DNA of 64,000 nucleotides from Litoreibacter janthinus. GTDB taxonomy: Bacteria; Pseudomonadota; Alphaproteobacteria; Rhodobacterales; Rhodobacteraceae. Under the pieces are notes generated by a model. The model saw nothing but the letters and a program-made list of their open reading frames with translations, was not told where the DNA came from and searched no databases. The stretch spans positions 3,169,751 through 3,233,750 of the forward strand of contig NZ_FOYO01000001.1 in the NCBI RefSeq assembly GCF_900111945.1, written 5' to 3'. The position numbers were made by a program, and so were the translations under genes. This document shows positions 54,737 to 62,767 of the stretch, piece after piece. Each line of letters begins with the position of its first letter. Position 1 is the stretch's first letter.

Positions 54737-55621
54737 ATGGACACAGACACTCTTCGCCTTTTTGTCGCCGCTGCCGAGCGGCTCAATATCACTGCAGCAG
54801 GCCGCGACCTTGGTCTCGCGCCTGCCATGTCCAGCAACCGCCTGGCAAAGCTTGAAAAGGAGTTGGGGGTCGAACTGCTCCATAGAACGACACGTAAGGT
54901 TTCGCTGAGCCAAGATGGTGCGGCATTCCTCCCTTATGCACGCGAAATAATCGCGCAGGCAGAGGCAGGCCGTGCCGCATTAGGGGAAGATACGCTCAGC
55001 CCCAGTGGCATTCTGCGATTTGCAGCCCCCAGCAGCTTTGCACAACTCCATATCATTCCGCTGTTACCTGACTTTCAGAACCGCTACCCGGATATTACAC
55101 TGGATCTACGGCTCTCCGACAAACGCTTCGATATTATTGACGGGAGTTTTGATCTTGCCCTGCGGAATGCGCCGTTGAAAGACAGTAGCCTTCTGGGCCG
55201 AAAGTTGTCTGACGACAGTCGTGTGCTTTGCGCGTCTCCGGCCTATCTGAATCGATTTGGTGTGCCCGCAACCCCAGAAGATTTGAAGGACCATCGGTTT
55301 TTAGCTTGGTCGGACATGGCCGCTCGTGAGATCGTGCACCAAGACGGTCAAAGGGCGATCCTCGATCCTGAAAAAATGACTTGCCGAACGGTGCTTGATG
55401 ACGGCACATCGCAACGCCTCGCAACGCTTGCGGGGTTGGGCATTTCGATAAACTCACTTTGGAGCGTCGCCCATGACCTCGAAGCAGGAACATTGATGCA
55501 AATCCTTCCCGAATGGCGTCTGAACGATCAATCAGTGCTGTGGCTCATCTATCCGAAATCCAACGTTCTGACCCCGAAAGTCAGGTGCTTTATGGATTTT
55601 CTGATTGATCGATTGGCGTGA
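54737..55621 (+). CDS. LysR-family transcriptional regulator
   Basis: A 294-residue regulator. The helix-turn-helix is LRLFVAAAERLNITAAGRDL followed by APAMSSNRLAKLEKELGVEL, residues 6-50, and the rest is the substrate-binding domain. It is divergent from the redox cluster; the 108-base AT-rich gap (54629-54736) should hold its operator, though no single T-N11-A site stands out. It probably controls that cluster in response to an electrophile or quinone, which is inference. Confidence 0.88.
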   Translation: MDTDTLRLFVAAAERLNITAAGRDLGLAPAMSSNRLAKLEKELGVELLHRTTRKVSLSQDGAAFLPYAREIIAQAEAGRAALGEDTLSPSGILRFAAPSSFAQLHIIPLLPDFQNRYPDITLDLRLSDKRFDIIDGSFDLALRNAPLKDSSLLGRKLSDDSRVLCASPAYLNRFGVPATPEDLKDHRFLAWSDMAAREIVHQDGQRAILDPEKMTCRTVLDDGTSQRLATLAGLGISINSLWSVAHDLEAGTLMQILPEWRLNDQSVLWLIYPKSNVLTPKVRCFMDFLIDRLA

Positions 55622-56005
55622 GGTCAGCTTTTGCAGAGGCTACGCCTTCGGCTCCTGCAAAACCTTCACAAGTCATGAACAGGTTGTTGTGTTTCGCAAC
55701 GAAGAAGCCCGCGATGTTGACCAGAAGGGTGCATACCAACAACCTGAGGATCAGTCGGGGGTCGCGTAGTTCTATCGCTTCGGGTGCGGCGACCGTGAGC
55801 ATTTACCTTGGCCTTCCCCAAACCAGACTTTAGCTTCAGTGCGAAAATCTGGTAGAAGGGCTCTAAGCTGCCGTTAGCCCCGCCTGCATAAAGTTTTTTT
55901 GCTGGACAGAGTTGACCTGTAGGAATTGGGCACATCGAAACAGTCACCAGCTAAACCGCGTCCTCCCACTTCCCCCCACCACCAGTCCGTCGTATACGCC
56001 CCCCC
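55622..56005. other. Intergenic region with one hairpin and a decayed-looking frame
   Basis: About 384 bases before rimO. TTTTGCAG (55629-55636) pairs with CTGCAAAA (55655-55662) around an 18-base loop and may end the LysR transcript. A minus-strand frame (55590-55802) begins inside the region and has no recognisable family. Nothing else is supported. Confidence 0.45.
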
Positions 56006-57388
56006 ATGGCCCAGAACCCCCCAAACCTCCGCCCCGACCTTGCACCGAAGCTCCAGCTGCGCGAGCCCACACGCGACGACCAGCCGAAAATCGGCATGGT
56101 CTCCCTCGGCTGCCCCAAGGCGCTGGTGGATAGTGAGCGCATCCTCACAAGGCTCCGCGCCGAAGGCTACGCCATCTCCCCCGACTACGCGGGCGCGGAG
56201 GCGGTGATCGTCAACACCTGCGGCTTCCTCGACAGCGCCAAGGCGGAATCCCTCGACGCCATCGGCGAGGCCCTCAAGGAAAACGGTAAGGTCATCGTCA
56301 CCGGCTGCCTCGGCGCGGAGCCCGACTACATCCGCGAGCACCACCCCGCCATCCTCGCCGTCACCGGCCCGCACCAGTACGAACAAGTCCTCGACGCGGT
56401 CCACTTGGCCGTGCCGCCCTCCCCCGATCCCTTCATCGACCTGCTGCCCGCCACCGGCGTCACCCTCACGCCGCGCCACTACAGCTACCTCAAGATCTCC
56501 GAGGGCTGTAACCACAAGTGCAAGTTCTGCATCATCCCCGACATGCGCGGCCTCCTCGCCTCCCGCCCGCAAAAGGCAGTGATCCGCGAGGCTGAAAAAC
56601 TGGTCGAGGCCGGCGTCAGGGAACTCCTCGTCATCTCCCAGGACACCTCCGCCTACGGCACCGACTGGAAGGACCGCCCCTCCAAGGCGCCCATCCTCGA
56701 TCTGGCCCGCGAGCTTGGCAGCCTTGGCGCGCAAAAGGACCTGTGGGTCCGGCTGCACTACGTCTACCCGTACCCCCATGTGCGCGAGCTGATCCCGCTG
56801 ATGGCCGATCCCGCGAACGCGATCCTCCCCTATCTCGACATCCCGTTCCAGCACGCCCATCCCGACACGCTCAAACGCATGGCCCGCCCCGCCGCCGCGT
56901 CCCGCACGCTGGACGAAATCCGCGCATGGCGATCTGAGTGCCCCGACATCACGCTGCGCTCCACCTTCATCGTCGGCTACCCCGGCGAGACGGAGGCCGA
57001 GTTCCAGCACCTCCTCGACTGGCTGGACGAGGCGCAACTGGACCGCGTCGGCTGCTTCCAATACGAAAACGTCGACGGCGCCCGCTCCAACGCCCTGCCC
57101 GACCATGTGGCGGCCGAGGTCAAACAAGACCGCTGGGACCGCTTCATGGAAAAAGCCCAAGCGATATCCGAGGCCAAACTGGCCGCCAAAGTCGGCACCA
57201 CTATTCAGGTGATCGTGGACGAGGTAGAGGACGACGGAGCCACCTGCCGCACCACCTCAGACGCGCCCGAGATCGACGGGAACCTGTTCATCGACGAGGG
57301 GTTTGAAGGGTTGAAGGCTGGGGATATGGTTTCTGTTGTAGTGGATGAAGCTGGAGAGTATGATTTATGGGGAAAGCCCGTAGCATAG
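56006..57388 (+). CDS. rimO: Ribosomal protein S12 methylthiotransferase RimO
   Basis: A 460-residue radical-SAM methylthiotransferase that modifies an Asp of ribosomal protein S12. The N-terminal UPF0004 domain has [19 protein letters not shown] near residues 29-47 and further Cys in [15 protein letters not shown] and TGCLGAEP. The radical-[11 protein letters not shown] lies near 170-177, with a C-terminal TRAM region. The body is about 68% GC in a sampled line with strongly C-ended codons, but the last roughly 30 codons (from about 57300) turn AT-rich, unlike the rest. The Shedu gene follows six bases later. Confidence 0.95.
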   Translation: MAQNPPNLRPDLAPKLQLREPTRDDQPKIGMVSLGCPKALVDSERILTRLRAEGYAISPDYAGAEAVIVNTCGFLDSAKAESLDAIGEALKENGKVIVTGCLGAEPDYIREHHPAILAVTGPHQYEQVLDAVHLAVPPSPDPFIDLLPATGVTLTPRHYSYLKISEGCNHKCKFCIIPDMRGLLASRPQKAVIREAEKLVEAGVRELLVISQDTSAYGTDWKDRPSKAPILDLARELGSLGAQKDLWVRLHYVYPYPHVRELIPLMADPANAILPYLDIPFQHAHPDTLKRMARPAAASRTLDEIRAWRSECPDITLRSTFIVGYPGETEAEFQHLLDWLDEAQLDRVGCFQYENVDGARSNALPDHVAAEVKQDRWDRFMEKAQAISEAKLAAKVGTTIQVIVDEVEDDGATCRTTSDAPEIDGNLFIDEGFEGLKAGDMVSVVVDEAGEYDLWGKPVA

Positions 57389-57394
57389 AGCATC

Positions 57395-58456
57395 ATGAGT
57401 TCTGACGCCGAATACATTAAAAATTATAGAATAAAGCGTGTTTATGTAAATCCCGCTGAGGGCAAAGGAGCATTCGCCTCTATTTGCGATGATATCCACG
57501 AAACAGTTCTTGGCGAAATTGAATTAGTTAACAAAACGCGAGTGGCAGTATCGGCCTTCCTGAAGGCAGGAAGTCGAGAACCCTCTACCATAAAAATTCA
57601 CTTACTTAGACATCGCAAGAACAGCGGTTGGTACTGGGTTGAAGAACTCAAACTCAATGGATTTGATGCTAGAAAGGTTCGCGATTTGCTCGCGATCCTT
57701 TCATCTCTCGACATCGAGCCAACTGAACGGGTTCGTGTCGACCTACCCGCAATCTCACTTGATGATCTGCTGGAGTTTGAAGAATCTAGCAGTATTATCA
57801 AGGACCTAGCTCAAGATCCCCGTTTCAAAAAAGACGTTTTTGCAATCGGCGCGAAACGCCTTGTTCTGCAAGAGTTTAGAAAAAAGCTTGATGCAGAGAC
57901 TAGAGAAACAGAATGGCAGATTTTTTTCGAAGAAAATCCATGGATATTTGGCTTTGGTCTAAATTATGTTTTCTTAGATAAAGTGGGCAGGAAGTTCGAG
58001 CAAACCACTAAAGGTCATAGTTTTGATAGTAAGGGAAAACGCTCCGATGGACTGGCACGAACAAGAGCTGAAATAAGTCAAACCGTCCTTATTGAAATTA
58101 AGTCGAACTTCACGAAACTACTTAGAACCAAATACTATCGCCCCGGAGTTTGGCCTGTATCGGACGAGGTAAACTCAGCCGTTACTCAGTCCCAAAAAAC
58201 TGTCTTCGACTTCGTCAAAAGCCAATCCCCTCGGATTGATTTAAAGGATGAGAATGGGGATTTTACAAGCGAGATGACCTATCGTATCTCGCCTCGCGCC
58301 TATCTCGTCGTCGGAAATCTCAACGAACTCATCGATAACGAAGACAAGATAACGAGCTTCGAACTGTATCGGAAAGGATTGAACTCTCCGGAGATAATTA
58401 CGTTTGACGAGCTATATTTTCGCGCGAAAGAGCTAGTGTCCAGCCTAGAGAATTGA
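57395..58456 (+). CDS. Shedu-type anti-phage nuclease (SduA, DUF4263)
   Basis: A 353-residue protein that fits the single-gene Shedu defence system. The C-terminal DUF4263 domain contains ETEWQIFFEENPWIFGFGLN near residues 168-187, then KRSDGLARTR near 214-225 and VLIEIKSNFTKLL near 230-242, which supply the D...E-x-K nuclease core. YYRPGVWPVSDEVNSAVTQS follows near 247-266. The N-terminal 150 residues are a variable domain without a clear match, as expected for Shedu. A sampled line is about 35% GC, so the gene is probably foreign. No SD is visible; coupling to rimO translation is possible. Confidence 0.85.
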   Translation: MSSDAEYIKNYRIKRVYVNPAEGKGAFASICDDIHETVLGEIELVNKTRVAVSAFLKAGSREPSTIKIHLLRHRKNSGWYWVEELKLNGFDARKVRDLLAILSSLDIEPTERVRVDLPAISLDDLLEFEESSSIIKDLAQDPRFKKDVFAIGAKRLVLQEFRKKLDAETRETEWQIFFEENPWIFGFGLNYVFLDKVGRKFEQTTKGHSFDSKGKRSDGLARTRAEISQTVLIEIKSNFTKLLRTKYYRPGVWPVSDEVNSAVTQSQKTVFDFVKSQSPRIDLKDENGDFTSEMTYRISPRAYLVVGNLNELIDNEDKITSFELYRKGLNSPEIITFDELYFRAKELVSSLEN

Positions 58457-58501
58457 ATCAGCACTTCGTCGGATATGGATAGCCAATAAATCAAACCTTC
58501 C

Positions 58502-58570
58502 GCCCGGCATCGCCGGGCAGCGCCCGGACCTCCCCCATGGGGAGGGCGCTTCGCACCCGCCCCGAGGTCC
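58502..58570. repeat. Nested GC-rich palindromes (REP-like)
   Basis: GCCCGGC-ATC-GCCGGGC (58502-58518) is a perfect hairpin. Next, CCTCCCC-CAT-GGGGAGG (58529-58545) is another. GGACCTC (58526-58532) also pairs with GAGGTCC (58564-58570), giving an alternative outer fold. The block starts 45 bases after the Shedu stop. It has the look of a repetitive extragenic palindrome; copy number elsewhere cannot be seen here. Confidence 0.65.
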
Positions 58571-58575
58571 GCGCA

Positions 58576-58703
58576 CTCCCCTAAATGTTGCGACCACATC
58601 AGCGCACCCCCTGCGCTGTCGCGCGTTCAGGGCTGAAACTGTCCTCGACAGTTTCCAAGACGGCCTTCACCCCCTCGGTCCAAGCGCTCCCCTAAATGCT
58701 GCG
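58576..58703. repeat. Direct repeat flanking a perfect hairpin
   Basis: CTCCCCTAAATGTTGCG (58576-58592) and CTCCCCTAAATGCTGCG (58687-58703) differ at one base and lie 111 bases apart, both followed by an ACCA-like end. Between them GAAACTGTC-CTC-GACAGTTTC (58635-58655) forms a perfect nine-base hairpin. This resembles a small mobile or insertion footprint next to a defence gene. Confidence 0.6.
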
Positions 58704-58777
58704 CACCAAACGCACCACGCTTCCATTCCGCTCCCAACACCGTAAGCTCTCCAAAACCAACATTGGAGCCAGCCCAC

Positions 58778-59017
58778 ATGCCACCCCCAACCATCGCCCA
58801 AAAAGGCCCCTTCCCCGTCGAGGTCGAGGCAGGCAAATCCTATTTCTGGTGCGCCTGCGGCCAGTCCGCCAAGCAGCCGTTTTGCGACGGCTCGCACAAA
58901 GGCACCGAATTCAACCCTGTGAAATTCGAAGCCACGGAGACCAAGAAAGTCTTCTTCTGCGGCTGCAAACATTCCGCCGCCCCCGTCACCTGCGACGGTA
59001 CGCACAACAAGCTCTAG
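58778..59017 (+). CDS. CDGSH iron-sulfur domain protein (two domains)
   Basis: A 79-residue protein with two CDGSH motifs. The first is CACGQSAKQPFCDGSH near residues 26-41, and the second CGCKHSAAPVTCDGTH near 61-76, each giving three Cys and one His for a 2Fe-2S cluster. Bacterial tandem CDGSH proteins are mitoNEET relatives thought to act in redox or cluster transfer. ATG 58778 is preferred; GGAG lies ten bases upstream. Confidence 0.9.
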   Translation: MPPPTIAQKGPFPVEVEAGKSYFWCACGQSAKQPFCDGSHKGTEFNPVKFEATETKKVFFCGCKHSAAPVTCDGTHNKL

Positions 59018-59141
59018 GACAGACGCTCGGCTGAACTCACACCACAAATCCGCTATTTTGTGCTATATTCTTGTGTCCCGCGCCTTCATGCTCGCGGGGC
59101 ATACGTCTCTAATGTTCATTCGCATGACAAAGGAAGACACC

Positions 59142-59435
59142 ATGTATGCACGTATTACCCCGTACAAAATGAAGCCCGGCTCGCAGGCCGCCGCGACCAA
59201 GGTCATGAATGCCCTCAAGGACAAAATCATGGCGCTGGAAGGCCAGCAAAGCTTTCTCAATGTCTCCAATGACGAAGACGGCACCGGCTATGTGATCTCC
59301 ACCACGGAGAACGCCGAGACAGCGCCCGAGACCGCCGAGAAGATCAAAGCCCTCTGGGGCGCGTTCTCGGAGTTTCTGGTCGAACAGCCGACGGTCCGCA
59401 GCTACGATGTGGTCGCGGATTGGCACTCGAAGTAG
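59142..59435 (+). CDS. Antibiotic biosynthesis monooxygenase-like (ABM/Dabb) small protein
   Basis: A 97-residue dimeric ferredoxin-like fold. It begins ARITPYKMKPGSQAAATKVM and has ALEGQQSFLNVSNDEDGTGY near residues 35-54, an order typical of ABM-type or related stress-response barrels. The function is not determinable; no partner gene is obvious. AAGGAA is upstream of ATG 59142. A GC-rich hairpin (59447-59462) overlaps the end of the next convergent gene and may terminate transcripts. Confidence 0.78.
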   Translation: MYARITPYKMKPGSQAAATKVMNALKDKIMALEGQQSFLNVSNDEDGTGYVISTTENAETAPETAEKIKALWGAFSEFLVEQPTVRSYDVVADWHSK

Positions 59436-59453
59436 TCAAACGGCGGGCGGGGG

Positions 59454-59819
59454 TCACCCCGCCTTTCCCTTGCGCGCGTCCAGATACATCCGCACGCAGT
59501 CCTGCACCCGCCGGAACCGGTCCCCGCCCAGCTTCACCCCGCCAAACCAGCGCGTGACCACCACGACTTCGCCCACCAGTTCCTCGCGCTCCAGCATGCG
59601 CAGGATCACCATGCCTGCACCTGCCTCGCCGTCATCGTTTTTGACCGGCGTGCCGTCCGGCAGCACCACTGCCCATGTGTTATGCGTGGCCTTGGCGTAT
59701 TTCTTGGTGCGGCACAGGGCTTTGACAAACGCCGCCGCCTCCTCGCGCGTCTGCACAGGACCGCCAGACACGGCGTATTTGGAGCCGCGATCTGTCAGGA
59801 TGTTCTCAAGCTGAAGCAT
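59454..59819 (-). CDS. YigZ/IMPACT family protein
   Basis: A 121-residue protein corresponding to the N-terminal IMPACT (UPF0029) domain. It contains ATHNTWAVVLPDG, DDGEAGAGMVILRML and VVVVTRWFGGVKLGGDRFRR near residues 82-101, the family signature. It is much shorter than E. coli YigZ (over 200 residues), lacking the C-terminal domain, but single-domain forms exist. Role unknown. Confidence 0.88.
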   Translation of the reverse strand: MLQLENILTDRGSKYAVSGGPVQTREEAAAFVKALCRTKKYAKATHNTWAVVLPDGTPVKNDDGEAGAGMVILRMLEREELVGEVVVVTRWFGGVKLGGDRFRRVQDCVRMYLDARKGKAG

Positions 59820-59910
59820 GCCCGCACCCTAGGGCACAAGTTTTTGCGACGGAAGCCCGTCGCGGCTGCGTTCAATTGATATTCGACGCAAGCAAGGAGC
59901 CCGTAATCCC

Positions 59911-60087
59911 GTGACCCTCAAAGCCATCGCCCTCAGCCTCGCGATCACCGTCACCGCTGTCACCGCCGTTTTCGCATTGAACAATCGCATCGCGCTTGAT
60001 CGTGAGATGTCGGAGATTTGCGTGTTTGCCTATGACACCACGGACGATCTGTCGCCACTCGACGCGACAGCGTGCCCTGCCAGATAA
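59911..60087 (+). CDS. Small membrane/secreted protein (58 residues)
   Basis: A 58-residue protein starting at GTG 59911 with one hydrophobic segment (LKAIALSLAITVTAVTAVFA, about residues 3-22) that looks like a signal anchor, followed by an acidic tail with two cysteines (EICVF and ATACPAR). AGGAG lies 11 bases upstream, slightly distant. Coding status is plausible but unproven; function unknown. Confidence 0.5.
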   Translation: MTLKAIALSLAITVTAVTAVFALNNRIALDREMSEICVFAYDTTDDLSPLDATACPAR

Positions 60088-60096
60088 GCCTGTCAG

Positions 60097-60375
60097 CTAG
60101 ACCTGCACGTCGGAGCGCGCCAGCCAAGTCCACATGTTCTTGTTCCGGCAGGCTTTCGGCGCCTCCACCGGGCCATCCCATTGTTCATCCAGCCAAGCGC
60201 GGCAGTCAGCAAACTCGCATTTTCGGCATTCGTTGACCATCTCGGCGTAGTCAGACCGGGTTAACAGGCCTTGGTGGATAGCGGCCGACAAGTCCACGCC
60301 AACTGCGCGGGCCATACCGGTGGTGAGCCAGAAATGCGTGCGGGAGTCCCCCATGGGGTGGATGCGATGTGTCAT
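60097..60375 (-). CDS. DUF6455-type Cys-containing protein
   Basis: A 92-residue soluble protein with clustered cysteines: VNECRKCEFADCRAWLDEQW near residues 47-66 and APKACRNKNMWTWL near 72-85. The CxxC...C...C pattern with the WL and N motifs resembles the DUF6455 family seen in Rhodobacterales. It may bind a metal or FeS cluster. The start at 60375 is uncertain; 60354 is an alternative. Confidence 0.74.
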   Translation of the reverse strand: MTHRIHPMGDSRTHFWLTTGMARAVGVDLSAAIHQGLLTRSDYAEMVNECRKCEFADCRAWLDEQWDGPVEAPKACRNKNMWTWLARSDVQV

Positions 60376-60468
60376 GCTGTGAAAGATAGCATCACAGGAC
60401 GCGCCACAGCGTTGATCTGCATCAAACGGGGCAGGTATGGCGCGCCACAGACGCGGCGCGCACCGGTC

Positions 60469-61179
60469 TTACAGCTGGGAGTTCACCCGACGCACCGTCT
60501 CAACACGGCTGGCGTTGGGCGGGTGGGTTCCAAGGAAGCGGTCGCCCGGATCGGGGATGCGGGTAAAGAATTCGGCCCCGCGCACAGGATTATACCCCGC
60601 ACGTTTGGAAATGACCGTGCCCAGCGCGTCAGCCTCAAGCTCGTTGTTTTTCGAATAAGCCCGCGCGCCCACAGTGCCGCCCAATTGCTGCCCTGCATTC
60701 ACATCCAGTCCGACAGAGGCCGCAATGATCCCGCCGAGGATCGCGCCGCCCATGGCCGTTTGCTGCTGCTTGGCAAGGTGCTTGGAGATGTGGTGCGCCG
60801 CTTCATGGCCCATCACAAATGCAATCTCGTCGCGGTTCCGCGCATCAGCAATCAGCGCGATGGTGAAGCCCAAGATCGGACGACCCGATTTGTCGAGCGT
60901 CTGGAAGGCGTTCGGCGGCAGGTTGGTCCGCTCGTCGACCACAATCTTGAAATCGCAGTTCAGATCGGGCGCACGGGCACGGCATTCGCGCTCGGCCACA
61001 GGCTCAACCTGCTGGACCACCGCTTTGAAATTCGCGACGGCAGTGCGCGAAGACACTTTCGGCGGGGATGACGTTCCCACTGTCGCAGTCGGCGCTGGCT
61101 GGGCGGCGGGGGTTTCCGCCGTCTCGACCGTGCACGCCCCAAGGGACGCCGCGGCTAGGATTGAAAGCATAAAACGCAT
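60469..61179 (-). CDS. M48 family metalloprotease (lipoprotein)
   Basis: A 236-residue protein with a lipoprotein signal ending LAAASLGAC (lipobox Cys near residue 16) and a zinc protease domain. The active site VMGHEAAHHISKHLAKQ (HExxH) lies near residues 122-138, and the third ligand Glu lies in NNELEADALG near 184-193. This resembles YfgC/BepA-like or LoiP-like outer-membrane-associated proteases, but shorter. GAGG seven bases upstream supports ATG 61179; a much longer frame (to 61482) is not coding. Confidence 0.88.
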   Translation of the reverse strand: MRFMLSILAAASLGACTVETAETPAAQPAPTATVGTSSPPKVSSRTAVANFKAVVQQVEPVAERECRARAPDLNCDFKIVVDERTNLPPNAFQTLDKSGRPILGFTIALIADARNRDEIAFVMGHEAAHHISKHLAKQQQTAMGGAILGGIIAASVGLDVNAGQQLGGTVGARAYSKNNELEADALGTVISKRAGYNPVRGAEFFTRIPDPGDRFLGTHPPNASRVETVRRVNSQL

Positions 61180-61311
61180 CGATTTACCTCTTGTCGTTTT
61201 TTGGGAATGTAGCGCTCCTCCCCCTGCCCGCCAAGCCCACAGATCAGCATTTGCAATTTTGCGCCCAGCGCCCCTAGTGTGAGGGAAAGACTGCTGGCAG
61301 CTGGAGGCCCA

Positions 61312-61548
61312 ATGTTCACGATCGAGCACGAATTCGACGCGACCCTCATCACCTTGATCGACGAAGGGGAGCAACATCTGCAAGGCGACATCTCCATCAA
61401 CGCCTTTGAGGACTGTATCACTGTAGAGCAGCTGGACCATCACACCGACCGCATCCAGAAGGTGACGTTCTCGCTCCAGCAAATCCGCGATCTGACGGCC
61501 GCGTTGGACCTTCCCGAAGGCAGTTACCGGCTGAAGGGGAAACCATGA
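61312..61548 (+). CDS. Hypothetical protein (78 residues)
   Basis: A 78-residue soluble, acidic protein of unknown function. It begins FTIEHEFDATLITLIDEGEQ and contains VTFSLQQIRDLTAALDLPEG near the C-terminus. GGAGG five bases upstream supports ATG 61312. It overlaps the deacetylase gene by four bases, so the two are probably coupled. It may be a dedicated partner of that enzyme. Confidence 0.74.
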   Translation: MFTIEHEFDATLITLIDEGEQHLQGDISINAFEDCITVEQLDHHTDRIQKVTFSLQQIRDLTAALDLPEGSYRLKGKP

Positions 61549-62651
61549 TCAAAACCGGCTTCTTCTGGGATGAAAAATGCTTCTGGCACGCAGGCGGCGA
61601 CTTTGCCTTTACAGTCCCCATCGGCGGGCTGGTGCAGCCCTTGGCTGCAGGCGGCCTGCCGGAAAATCCGGAAACCAAGCGCCGGCTGAAGAACCTGCTC
61701 GATGTGACCGGGCTGATCAGCGAGTTGCACGCCCGATCCGCGCCGGAGGCAACGTGGGACGATCTTGCCCGCGTCCACCCCGAGGCTTTTTTGCACAAAT
61801 TCAAAGAAAAATCGGACGCAGGCGGCGGGACAATGGGCCTGCGCACCCCTTTCGCCCAAGGCGGGTTCGAGATCGCGAGCCTGTCGGCAGGTCTGGCCAA
61901 AGCCGCGCTCTTTTCCGTCCTTCAGGGCGACATGACCAACGCTTACGCCCTGTCCCGTCCCCCGGGACACCATTGCTTGCCGGATTTCCCCAACGGGTTC
62001 TGCCTCTTGGCCAATATCGCCATCGCCGTCGAAGCCGCACTGGAGCATCGCCTGACAGACAGGGTCGCCGTCATCGACTGGGATGTGCACCACGGCAACG
62101 GGACCGAAGCGATCTTCTTTGACCGCGACGACGTTCTCACGATCTCGCTCCATCAGGAACGCAATTACCCGATGGACACTGGCGACGCCGAGGATCGTGG
62201 CGTCGGACGGGGCGAAGGCTACAATATGAACATCCCCCTTCCCCCTGGCGGCGGTCACGCCCTGTACTTGGAGGCAATGGAACGGCTGGTCCTTCCGGCC
62301 CTATCAGATTTCCAACCTGACGTGATCATCGTCGCCTGTGGCTATGACGCGGCAGCGATTGATCCGTTATCGCGAATGATGGCAACCGCAGAAACCTTCC
62401 GCGCCCTGACCGAGATGGCGATGGAAGCCGCCTCGGACCTGTGCGACGACCGCCTCGTGCTGGTCCACGAGGGCGGGTATTCCGAGGTCTACGTTCCCTT
62501 CTGCGGCCACAATGTGCTGCAACAACTTTCCGGAAGCCTCATTTCAGCCGAGGACCCGTTGGCGGCGACATTCGACTTGCGCCAGCCCTCGGCCCGTCTT
62601 GCAGCCATGCACAGCGACTTTCTCACGGATCTCGAGAGCTTCTTTCGTTAA
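61545..62651 (+). CDS. Class II histone deacetylase-like / acetylpolyamine amidohydrolase
   Basis: A 368-residue zinc-dependent deacetylase-fold enzyme. The catalytic histidines are in LSRPPGHHCLPDFPNGFC near residues 133-150. Zinc ligands include Asp and His of VIDWDVHHGNGTE near 174-186 and the Asp of ACGYDAAAIDPL near 266-277. EGGYSEVYVPFC near 308-319 supplies the transition-state Tyr. The substrate may be acetylpolyamines or other acetylated amines. The preceding 78-residue gene overlaps it by four bases. Confidence 0.9.
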   Translation: MIKTGFFWDEKCFWHAGGDFAFTVPIGGLVQPLAAGGLPENPETKRRLKNLLDVTGLISELHARSAPEATWDDLARVHPEAFLHKFKEKSDAGGGTMGLRTPFAQGGFEIASLSAGLAKAALFSVLQGDMTNAYALSRPPGHHCLPDFPNGFCLLANIAIAVEAALEHRLTDRVAVIDWDVHHGNGTEAIFFDRDDVLTISLHQERNYPMDTGDAEDRGVGRGEGYNMNIPLPPGGGHALYLEAMERLVLPALSDFQPDVIIVACGYDAAAIDPLSRMMATAETFRALTEMAMEAASDLCDDRLVLVHEGGYSEVYVPFCGHNVLQQLSGSLISAEDPLAATFDLRQPSARLAAMHSDFLTDLESFFR

Positions 62652-62767
62652 CAAGCTCTAGGTCAATCATGGCATTGTTTACGTGCGGTCCTTATGCCAT
62701 GGTCTCAAAATTGAACAGCGCGACTGGCGCTAAAAGTGTATTTAAATGTTAGGTTTGCACGTTGCAA

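Noticed and set aside
55590..55802. 70-codon minus-strand frame with a hydrophobic segment between the LysR gene and rimO
   Set aside because: It has a hydrophobic stretch but no SD and overlaps the 3' end of the LysR gene. It may be a relic but cannot be supported.
58300..58599. 99-codon minus-strand frame across the end of the Shedu gene and the palindromes
   Set aside because: It is antisense to a good gene and to hairpins and shows no coding character.
61180..61482. Long N-terminal extension of the M48 protease
   Set aside because: The lipoprotein signal begins at 61179 with a proper SD; the extension lies antisense to the 78-residue gene.
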